From Austropuccinia psidii (Eukaryota; Basidiomycota; Pucciniomycetes; Pucciniales; Sphaerophragmiaceae): a stretch of 64,000 bases of DNA. The stretch covers positions 51,645,662 to 51,709,661 of the forward strand of contig JALGQZ010000001.1 of the NCBI GenBank assembly GCA_023105745.1. The letters are read 5' to 3'. The notes beneath the pieces are model-generated. The model searched no databases and had not been told where the DNA came from. It saw only the letters and a program-made list of their open reading frames with translations. Below are positions 56,081 to 64,000 of this stretch, piece by piece; positions within the stretch are counted from its first letter, which is position 1, and each line of letters begins with the position of its first letter. Both the position numbers and the translations under genes were made by a program.

Positions 56081-57912
56081 TGAAACTGGTGGGCTCCTGA
56101 ACACCATAATAACCTGCCATTGTTGAGTGGCATTTCACTACCCCACACAATTCTTTGAAAAGTCTTCTTTTGACCATAATCTCGAAATCCTTCTCCATCT
56201 CTTCTCTTGTCAATTAAATTTATTTCCCCCCTTCTTTAACTTTGAGTAACTACCCCACTTCAAACGGTTCTTTCTTCTGATTGAAACAACTGACGTCCTT
56301 GGGGTGTGGCCTTGGGTTGTATCCCAAAATGATGGCCACTGAGCTCTTGTGCTCAAAAATTGGTGCCAGAGGAGATATGAAGTGTACTCATCTGGCCAGC
56401 CCAATCAAGGAAAATGATGGTGACAAGAATTCAGGGGTCTTGTCCCCAATGGCCTTCAAAATGCCTCAACCAGCCCTTATAGTGATTTTGGGCTGGTGCC
56501 TTCTCTATGGAGGATCTTGAGGATCCTTGAAGTTATGGCCATTTTGGCCTCTTTGGATCCTTGGTGTCTTTTGGGGTGAAATGTGGTTCATGGCCAATTC
56601 TGGCCTTTTCTTGGGTCCTTGGTGTTTTTGAGGTGATTTTGGTTCATGGCCATTTTTGGCCTTTTCTTTGGATTTTGCAATTTTCTGGCCCTTTTTGGCC
56701 TTTGGAAGTATTTGAGGTCTTACGGTCTGTGGGCCGTGGGCCGCGGTCCGTACGCCGCGATCCGTGGGGGTTATTGGAAGCCCCCAGGACCAAAATGGAC
56801 CCCTTGGGCCCAAATTTTCTGGTGACCCAAGGGGATCATGGGACCTAAAATGGCCCAAAATCAACAAAATTCACCTTTATGGCCTGGACCCATTGGTGGG
56901 GTCCAGGACCACCAAAACTTGGTCTCCCCCAAACTTGCAGGGGAGGCCCCCCATGCTGACTCCAGCCCCCAGAGGGGTCTTGGACCTTGACCTTGAGAGG
57001 TTTTGAGGGGGCCATGCTTGACTTGTGGCCCAATTCCCTTGAGGTCGAACTTTTGATTTGATGTGGACTTGACGATTTGGGTGGAGTGAAATCCAGTGTC
57101 TTGTTCCTGTTTACAGTTGGTTTGACTCCTATTCATGCTCTTATAATAACTAATAAATGAGATAATATAAAATGGTTAAAATAATAAAAGGACCTCCCCA
57201 TACGTGATTTGGGGAGGGGATGCTGCTGCTTTTTAAAGAATTAAAAGAAAGAAAATTATACAAGTAGAGAAAGAAAGAAAAATAAAAGAATAAGAGAAAA
57301 TGAGAGTAAAGAAAGAAATAAAGAAAAAAGTCCTGATGGTTGGTCCTTCTTGTGGTGAGTTGCTTGATTCTGGCCAAAAGTGTCTGAAAAATGAAAACCA
57401 AGCATTTTGATGCTCACAAAGTGGCCAAGGTAATGTTTTACAAGAAGTAGAACCCTCAGGGATGCATACCAGGAGATGGAACTTACTTTCATAACTTCCA
57501 CTCCCCACCAAGCACCATAAAATTGAAAAGAATTGCCATAAATGACTTCTGAGATGAATTGCCATAAATGACTTCTGAAATGAATTGCCATAAATGACTT
57601 CTGAAATGAATTGCCGTAAATGACTTGAAGTAATGAATGTCTTGAATTATGATGATTGGCATAAAATGAAATGATAAAATAGAGAAAGAAATGAAAAATA
57701 AAGAAGAAAACATTGGGCCATATCTTGATAAGGTCCAAATGGAGGGTATTGATGTTGTATGCTTCCTGAACCTGTCCAAAGAAATGACAAGTGCTCACAA
57801 AGTGGCCAAGGTGATGCTTACAACAACATATGGGTAGAATACCCCCTTAAAGGTGCATGCCAGGAGAGGAACTTACTTTCATAACTTCTTCTCCCCACCA
57901 AGCACCATGAAA
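56081..57912 (-). other. Element G long 3' non-coding region
   Basis: Colinear with B 15895-17748. Holds the duplicated segment (57860-57907 and 57473-57525, both with the ACTTACTTTCATAACTTC motif), the 26-bp tandem repeat (57531-57627), a patch rich in TTGGCC/GGCC motifs (56520-56720) and a CGG-rich palindromic patch (56728-56765). Several ORFs of 60-180 codons cross this region in all frames; none is conserved with B in a way that suggests coding. Confidence 0.6.
57531..57627. repeat. 26-bp tandem repeat, about 3.7 units
   Basis: Units start AATTGCCATAAATGACTTCT at 57531, 57557, 57583 and 57609, the last one incomplete. B has three units. Confidence 0.85.
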
Positions 57913-58774
57913 TCAAACTCTTGAGGTATTTGGACCAGGCTTGTCTGGATAAAATGAATGGAAATCCTTGACAAGGTCTGGTGAGTTGGTAAGGTTGGAA
58001 GCTGGTTCCCAAGTGGTTCTTTCTGGGTCTTCACTGAATCCTTTCCACTCTACAAGATACCATAATTTACCTCTTTTGAGTTTGGAGTCCAGAACCTGAG
58101 CCACTTCCCATTCTTCTTGCTCCTCCACTAAAACTGGTGGTGGCGGCAATTGGTGACGATTTGGGATAGTTGAATGCTTGACTGGTTCTAATAAGGACAC
58201 ATGGAATACAGGGTGAACTGTCTTCCATTGCTGAGGCAACTTGAGGTGATATGCATGGCTGCCAATCTTCTTCATAACTTCAAAAGGTCCCAACCATATT
58301 TCTGATAATTTCTTGGTGGGTCTTGTTGTCTTAATGTTCTTGGATTCCAGCCATACTTTGTCCCCAGGTTGGGAATCAGGTGGAATTGCTCTATTTCTAT
58401 CTGCATACTTCTTGAATCTCCTTATTGCTGACTCTAATTCTTCTTTGACAACTTGCTTTACTGATTGGAGTTTTGTTGATAACTTTCCAGCAGGCGAGTC
58501 TTGAGAAATATGGATTGAGTCAAAGCTGGGATTTCTTCCATAAATGGTGAAAAAAGGTGATTGCTTGGTTGATGAGTGTTCTGCATTATTATAGGCAAAT
58601 TCAGCCAGAGGGAGCCAGGTGTACCAGTCATCTTGATGATAGCTGACATACATCCAAAGGTACTGTTCTAGTATCTGATTTACCCTCTCTGTCTGTCCAT
58701 CTGTTTCAGGGTGAAAGGCAGTTGAAAGATCTCTTCATATCTTGAGCTGCTGACACAATTGAGTCCAAAATGAT
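57913..58774 (-). pseudogene. Element G integrase C-terminal half and chromodomain
   Basis: Minus strand after the solo LTR: integrase core end (TAFHPETDGQTERVNQILEQ near 58670-58725, with the catalytic Glu), the region WLPLAEFAYNNAEHSSTKQ, the GPFEV / HPVFHVSLLEP fold near 58190-58300, and a chromodomain (EEWEVAQVLDSK, YLVEWKGFSEDP, TTWEPASNL) at about 57990-58130. A TGA near 58735 (Ser in B) breaks the frame just downstream of the insertion; from 58653 to the stop at 57913 the frame is open. Confidence 0.9.
58770..58774. repeat. Target site duplication of solo LTR, left copy
   Basis: ATGAT, repeated at 60259-60263. In element B the same place in the integrase (about 15033-15037) has a single copy. 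Confidence 0.92.
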
Positions 58775-60258
58775 TGTCACAACCATGGCAATTCACTTCC
58801 TTGGATCCCCATATGGCATATCAAGCCACAGTCCTTTTATGGCCAATTGGCCATATCCATCACCAGTGGCCAATATGGCCACGTCATTATCTTATGGACC
58901 ATTTATGGCCATTTGTGTTTTGGGGCCTTCATGGCCCTTCACCTCAATCCAGCACCCATAGCGGCAATTTATGCCCAAATGGGTATTTCTGGTCATTTCC
59001 CTCAAAACCAGGGGAAATGGCCCAAATGGCTGTTTTTGGCCATTTGGGCTCATAATGCGCATTTTTGCGCATTTTGCGCACTTTTGCGCATTTGCGCACT
59101 TTTTGCGCATTTGCGCACTTTGCGCATTTGCGCACTTTGACGCAAAGTGTCCAAAAGACACTTTCCCGCCTTTTGGGCCAGTTTTTGGCTCAGAACCCAA
59201 AAGTGGCCAAAAACCCCAAAAGGCCCAGAAAACACCATTCCAAGCTCTGAAGCCATTACATCCATCCTTTTCCCTCTGCCTTTCCATCTCAAGACCTTTG
59301 GACGTAATCTTCTTGCCAATCAACCAATATGCCATAAATGATGTTATATATCATTGTGCATCATTTTTCAACAGCAATTCAATGGTGGCAATATCAAATG
59401 TTCATTTCAACATTCCAACATCTCATCACGTCATCAAGGCACCCAATCATTCAGAGGAATCATCAAGGCTCAAGAGCAAGTGTTTCAGCGTCAAAGACCA
59501 ATGACGCCATCAAGCAGTCATTGGTTATTCTCACTCCAAGTATTCATTCCAAGGGAATACTTTCAATTCATTCTCAAGTGTATTCAAGAGGCAGTGCCAA
59601 AAAGAAGTTGTCAAGTGTCAAAGCTCCACTCATTCCATCTTGGCAACCATATTCATTTCAATACAGTCTGGATCCATCAAGACCTGTATTTCATTTTCAA
59701 TCATGGGAAATTCATTCAACCCAATTCAATTTCAATATTAGCCAGCTGTATCAATTCCCAAAACAATCAATACAGCCTCAAGGATCAATACAGATCAGTT
59801 TTCAGCCTGAAGAACTCAAGCTCCCAACTTTTCACATATACCGGCTACCCTTTCCACCCTGGGGGGTTTTTCCCCAGTTAATTAATATATTTTGATTTTA
59901 TCTTATCTTTATTTTCTTTTCATTTTTAGTGAAGCAAATACTGATATTATTAAGTCAGTCATTTAGCACTTTTCTCTTTCTCTTTCTTCGCCTGTCAATG
60001 GATATTTGGTGGTCATATCCTTACTAATTCCATTATTCATTCTTGGCAGGTTGAAACAGTGATTAAGGACTTACTTGGTTGGCTCTTTGGCCATTTGGCT
60101 TCCCTTTCCTCCTTTGCATCTCATCTTGTACCTGCATATCTTTTAGAGGAATTTATTCTTTATTTTTATTTCTTTATTCTTTGGAGTCTTCCAAGTGAGT
60201 TCCCTGATTGCTGAGTGCCAGGCCACTCTTGTATTTCTGTCCAAGAGCCCCTGTGACA
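58775..60258 (+). mobile_element. Solo LTR in element G integrase
   Basis: 1484 bp, starts TGTCACAACC and ends CCCCTGTGACA, with a 5-bp duplication ATGAT on both sides and no internal region. The ends and the block GGGTTTTTCCCCAGTTAATTAAT resemble lineage-2 LTRs, but it is twice as long. Contains many ATGGCC motifs (58800-59040) and a GCGCA tandem (59056-59142). Long ORFs here (such as 59338-59895) have no recognisable product. It arises by recombination between the two LTRs of a former full element. Confidence 0.93.
59056..59142. repeat. TGCGCA(t/c)TT tandem array
   Basis: Nine GCGCA cores at 7-12-bp spacing, alternating GCGCAT and GCGCAC, in an otherwise AT-rich LTR; followed by GACGCAAAGTG. 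Confidence 0.9.
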
Positions 60259-60263
60259 ATGAT

Positions 60264-60553
60264 GAAACAAATAAGGATCCTCTATCACTGACAATACTGA
60301 CTGGAAGTCCATGCTTGGAAAATACATGACTAATGAAGATTTGAGCTAAGTCCAGTGCAGTGATTGATCCATAAGTTGGGATGAATATTGCCATTTTTGA
60401 GAATCTGTCTACAATTACTAAGATTGAGTCAAAGTTGTTTGACAGAGGCAATTGAGTGATGAAGTCCATTGATAATGAATTCCAAGGACCAGACGGAATT
60501 GAAAGAGGCTTGAGTAATCCAAACTTCTTGTGATGAATGTTCTTGTTTCTTCA
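60264..60553 (-). pseudogene. Element G integrase N-terminal part of core
   Basis: Minus strand: after the stop TGA at 60551-60553 (Ser in B) come RNKNIHHKKFGLLKPL, SMDFITQLPLSNNFDSILV (first catalytic Asp) and VSDRGSLFVSS (second Asp), then the solo LTR insertion. Confidence 0.9.
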
Positions 60554-63136
60554 ACATTGCTGGCATGAGGACACATAGTCCTTGATGATTTGATTCATGC
60601 CAGCCCAATAAAAATCCCTCTTGATGAGCTTGAGGGTCTTCTCCTGGCCAGGATGGCCAGCCAATGGTGAGTCATGAAGCTTTTGAAGAATATTGAGTTG
60701 AAGTTCTTCATTGCTTGGGATTACCACTCTATCTTTGAATAATAATAACTTGGGTTGAGGTTCAAGAGAATAATCTGGAACTGATTCACCTCTTGCTAGT
60801 TGCTTGAGTATTTCTTTATAATCTTTGTCTTGCCATACTTCCTGTTGAATCTTGTCCACTAAATCTGAGAAAATTTCCACTTTGATTGAGAAGAATATTG
60901 ACTCTTGAATTCCATCTTGCTTAAGTATTTGATGAAAATTATGAGGATTCTTGCTGATGAAGTCCACCCCCCTCTCTGGGTACACGTTGTCCCGACGTGA
61001 CAAGGCATCTGGCAAAGTGGCCAGCCTGCCTGGGTGGTAAGTGATAGTGAAATGAAATTCTGAGAGAAATTCAGCCCAACGGGCCTGACGACGAGTAAGA
61101 ACTTTGGAAGACATGAAAAACTGCAAGGAAGAGTGGTCTGTCAAGACCTCAAAAGGATTGGAAAGAGAAAGAAGAAATGCCCTCCAGCGCTTGAGAGCCC
61201 AAACTATGCCAAGGAGTTCCTTGTCATGAATTTCATAGTTGAGTTCAGCTGGCAAGAGCTTGCGACTATCAAATGCAATGGGAGGCTTTCCAGAGTCATT
61301 CACCTGACTCAGTACGGCGCCCAATGCATAATCAGAAGCATCAGTCTCTACAATAGTAGGTAGAGATGGATTGAAATGAGATAAGATAGGAGCAGAGGTG
61401 AAAGCTTCTTTGAGTGCTTGAAACTGACTCAGAGCTTCCTCATTGAAGATGAAAGGAGAATCTTTTTTGAGAAGGGAAGTGAGAGAAGTGATTTTTTTGG
61501 AATAATTTTTAATAAAACGACGATAAAAATTGGCAAAGCCAAGAAAGGATTGAAGAGCCTTGATGTTTTTGGGCTGAGGCCACTTGAGGATTTGCTGAAC
61601 CTTTGAAGAATCCATCTTGAGGCCATCACTTGAAACAACATAGCCCAAGTATTCCACACTTGAGGCATGGAATACACATTTGGAGGCTTTGGCAAACAGA
61701 TTATTGTCCCTCAGTCTTTGGAGGACAGAGGCCACATGTTTGACATGTTCCTCCTCAGAACTGGAAAAGACCATAATATCATCTAGATAAACCACAACAA
61801 ACACATCCAAAAAATCTGCAAAGATATCATTTACTAGATTTTGGAAAGAAGCAGGAGCATTGGTCAAACCAAATGGCATGACCAAATACTCATAACTGCC
61901 ATATTTGGTTCTAAAGGCAGTTAAGTGCTCATCCCCCTCTTTGATTCTCAGAAGGTTATATGCACCACGCAAATCTGTCTTGGAGAAGATAGTGGAACCG
62001 TTGAATACGGTAAGGAGCTGGTTCATAGGAGGAACAGGGTATCTGTCCTTCCTAGTGACAGCATTGAGTTTGCGGTAGTCAACACACAAACGAAGACCTC
62101 CATCCTTTTTCTTGACAAAAAGGACAGGTGCTCCTGTTGAAGAGGAGCTTGGTTTAATGAAACCTTTCTCTACATTCTCTGAAATGTAGGCCCGCAGTGT
62201 TTCTGACTCTTGATTTGATAATGAGTAGATAACACCAATTGGAGGTAGAAGACCCTCCAATTCGATATGGTGATCACAGGCGCGGTGTGGAAGAAGTTTC
62301 TCTGCTTTCACCTTGGAGAATACATCCAAATAATGGTGATAAGCAGGAGGAGCAACCTTCAACACAGTTTCAATTTCTTCTGGCTCTTCCTCCTCATCCC
62401 ACTGCTCCTCCAGGGATGCATGAAAAGACAAGGGAGGAAGGTCCACATCCCCTTGAAAGAGATGAAGTGTAGATATGGCAACATCTTCTCCAACATCCTC
62501 TATCTCTTTGAAGACTTCATCTCTTAATGGAAGTAATGACTGAGAGAGAATAATGGAAGGGATATGGACAGAAGAAGGAATGGGAGGTGTCTTAAGTTCA
62601 CCAACCAGAGCAACACTGTTGACAGCAGTGGCAAAGTCATTACTAGTAGAAGGAGTAATACCACTAGAATCCTTATCACTAGAATCATAGGTGATCAATC
62701 CATTTTTCCAATCAATAATGGGATTAAAATGGTAAAGGAAATCATAGCCCAATATCAGGTCTTCTCCCTTGGGTGAATCTATGATAAAGAAGTCCCACTC
62801 AAAGCTTGGGAAAGAAGGCAAGTCAACTACCCACTTGGTATAATGGGTGATGAACAAGGCAGGGGATTCATTAGAATCCAAAATGAAAAGAGGAATCTTT
62901 GCAGGGAGCTCTGACAGAGTCAATGAGTACTTGAGAACAAAATTCTTTGCAATAAAAGAGTTTGTAGCACCAGAATCAATGAGAATACTATAAAAAATAT
63001 CAGAGACAGAAGAGAAAATAAGAAATTTTAAAGATTTCTTGACACTAGTATTCAGAGTGCACAATTGTGCTCTTGAAGGAAATAAGTGAGAACCATTGAA
63101 CACATCATGATTCCCACTCAGGCTTTTCCCTGCTTG
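60551..63136 (-). pseudogene. Element G pol: PR-RT-RNase H-IN zinc finger
   Basis: An open frame of over 850 codons in the -1 frame relative to gag, entered by the frameshift at 63124-63130 (the frame is open from 63136). Protease ILIDSGATNSFIAKNF near 62970; [17 protein letters not shown] near 62070, [10 protein letters not shown] near 61960, YLDDIMVFS near 61770-61796; RNase H TDASDYALGAVLSQ near 61310-61350 and ELNYEIHDKELLGIVWALKRW; integrase zinc finger LHDSPLAGHPG...CQQC at 60555-60690. This part looks functional; the polyprotein is broken downstream by a nonsense codon at 60551, another near 58735 and the solo LTR. Confidence 0.92.
63083..63130 (-). promoter_or_regulatory. Predicted -1 ribosomal frameshift signal, element G
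   Basis: GGGAAAA at 63130-63124 (minus strand) in phase CA G GGA AAA, then GCC TGA. The hairpin arms TGAGTGGGAA (63120-63111) and TTCTCACTTA (63092-63083) are the same as in B. The pol frame lies at -1 and is open across the site. Confidence 0.7.
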
Positions 63137-64000
63137 CTAGGGAAGCCTCTTGATGATGACCCAGGCTTGTTCTGAGGTCTCTTGAAGCATTTTTCAATTG
63201 GGTGCTTGCCACCACAATAAGTACACAACCCCTCTTGAATCCTCCTCGCCTTTTCAGAACCAATTAACTTATTGTCCTTATTGAGGAGAGCAGAGTGAGG
63301 CTTGTCCTTTGAAGGCTGAAATTGCTTGCCCTTCTTATTCTTCTTCTGATGAGGCCTCTTTGAAAATGAGTTTTGAGGAGGTCTAGATTTATTGGATCCA
63401 TTGACAGGAGGCTTCTTTTCTTGATTGCCACCCTTTTCTTTTTGTCTCTCATGAAATCTTGTGTCTAATTCTAAAGTGACATCCATAAGTTCTTGAAGAG
63501 TATCAAAGGTTCCAGGGTGTGAAGCCAACTGATCCAATAATCTTGATGCCAATCCTCTTCTGTAAACATGGATATAAGCTCTTTCCCCCCAATCTCCAAT
63601 TCTTGACATTAAGCTTCTGAAATCTGCAATGTACAAGGATACATGACCACTTTCCTTCATCCTCAAATTGTCCAACTCTTGTTCAGCTTTCCTGACTTCA
63701 TTGGGGTCACCAAACAGAGTGAATAATTGAAATTCAAACAATGGCCAATTATTGAGGAGGTAGGAAGGGTCTTCATTGGAAATATTTGAGAGGTAAGGTT
63801 CAATCCACTTGCCAGCTCTACCAGTAAGAAAAGAAGTTGAGTACAAAACCTTCTTCCTGTCAGAGAAGAAGTTTGCTGGATCATTATGGAAAGTTAGTTG
63901 ACAGGATTGGATAAAACCTCTCAACTTATGAGCTTGAGTACCATCAAAAGAATCAGGTGCCTTCATGGATGGAGTCTTGAAAGCAGGGGCTTTGGAATTG
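63118..64000 (-). CDS. Element G gag (5' end outside window)
   Basis: Minus strand, open from the window edge to TGA 63118-63120. A methionine at 63966 begins KAPDSFDGTQAHKLRG, but B shows the gag starts about 510 nt upstream, so this is the C-terminal two thirds. Capsid-like part (LFTLFGDPNEVRKAEQELD, GHVSLYIADFRSLMSRIGDW), a basic linker, and a CCHC knuckle (CTYCGGKHPIEKC, near 63185-63225). Forms particles and binds genomic RNA in this family. No stop in the visible part. Confidence 0.9.
   Translation of the reverse strand, partial: NSKAPAFKTPSMKAPDSFDGTQAHKLRGFIQSCQLTFHNDPANFFSDRKKVLYSTSFLTGRAGKWIEPYLSNISNEDPSYLLNNWPLFEFQLFTLFGDPNEVRKAEQELDNLRMKESGHVSLYIADFRSLMSRIGDWGERAYIHVYRRGLASRLLDQLASHPGTFDTLQELMDVTLELDTRFHERQKEKGGNQEKKPPVNGSNKSRPPQNSFSKRPHQKKNKKGKQFQPSKDKPHSALLNKDNKLIGSEKARRIQEGLCTYCGGKHPIEKCFKRPQNKPGSSSRGFPSKQGKA

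Larger units (their letters stand above)
55320..64000 (-). mobile_element. Element G, lineage-2 Ty3 element, minus strand, partial
   Basis: 3' LTR 55320-56068, polypurine tract, 3' region, pol and gag in order, running off the right edge. It is colinear with B and better preserved. A solo LTR sits in its integrase. Its own 5' LTR and the far target site are outside the window; the near site would be ATTAC (55315-55319). Confidence 0.92.

Noticed and set aside
57256..57798. 180-codon minus-strand ORF in G 3' region (Ser/Phe-rich, hydrophobic)
   Set aside because: Composition follows pyrimidine-rich DNA, it runs across the 26-bp tandem repeat, and B has no matching open frame. An env-like membrane protein was considered and not supported.
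59338..59895. 185-codon ORF in the solo LTR
   Set aside because: No family resemblance, lies wholly within an LTR, and a second overlapping frame is equally open; no sign of coding.

Overview
The window is a 64-kb pile-up of nested Ty3/Metaviridae-type LTR retrotransposons. I see no host gene, rRNA, tRNA or CRISPR array. Base composition is AT-rich. Domain order (CCHC Gag, aspartic protease, RT, RNase H, HHCC/DDE integrase, chromodomain-like tail), 5-bp target duplications and 64-65-nt introns point to a fungal genome bloated by Ty3 elements. My best guess is a rust fungus (Pucciniales, for example an Austropuccinia-like species); this is inference from protein style, not from a search.

Two lineages are present. 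Lineage 1 (elements A, C, D, E, F, F2, H) has LTRs of about 1.4-2 kb, a primer site starting TGGGGGCC, YIDD reverse transcriptase and a divergent chromodomain-like tail. Lineage 2 (B, G and related LTR pieces) has 750-760-bp LTRs, YLDD reverse transcriptase, a classical chromodomain and a -1 frameshift between gag and pol.

Layout: 1-2414, C-type LTR end inserted in remains of a minus-strand F-family element (F2). 2415 to about 52018, one old plus-strand F element opened by later insertions: A (minus, 3400-9288 plus 18522-18685) in its 5' LTR; B (plus, 9289-18521) inside A; D (plus, 18686-38983), whose two flanks belong to different elements; C (minus, 24162-34256) inside D; F integrase remnant 38984-40336; F 3' LTR 40358-40756 and 51031-52018, split by E (plus, 40757-51030). 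52019-54430, minus-strand remnant H. 54431-55319, two LTR fragments. 55320-64000, G (minus, runs off the window), its integrase split by a solo LTR (58775-60258).

C is the only structurally complete element: near-identical LTRs, perfect CAATT target duplication, primer site, polypurine tract and an unbroken gag-pol frame. E is nearly complete but has two stop codons in gag-pol. The others are decayed.

The most interesting biology is at the 5' end of lineage-1 elements. A second reading frame overlaps the gag N-terminal region, and it is this frame, not the gag-pol-phase frame, that is conserved between C and D/E. Two predicted introns (one of about 840-915 nt from the LTR, one of about 65 nt) would join a short upstream exon to it in phase, and the ATG would itself be created at the first exon junction. 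In C and D this frame ends in an ATGA overlap with the first gag-pol ATG. I read this as a spliced ORF1 upstream of Gag-Pol, probably coupled by termination-reinitiation. A position-conserved hairpin with covarying stems next to the polypurine tract is a second unexplained feature.
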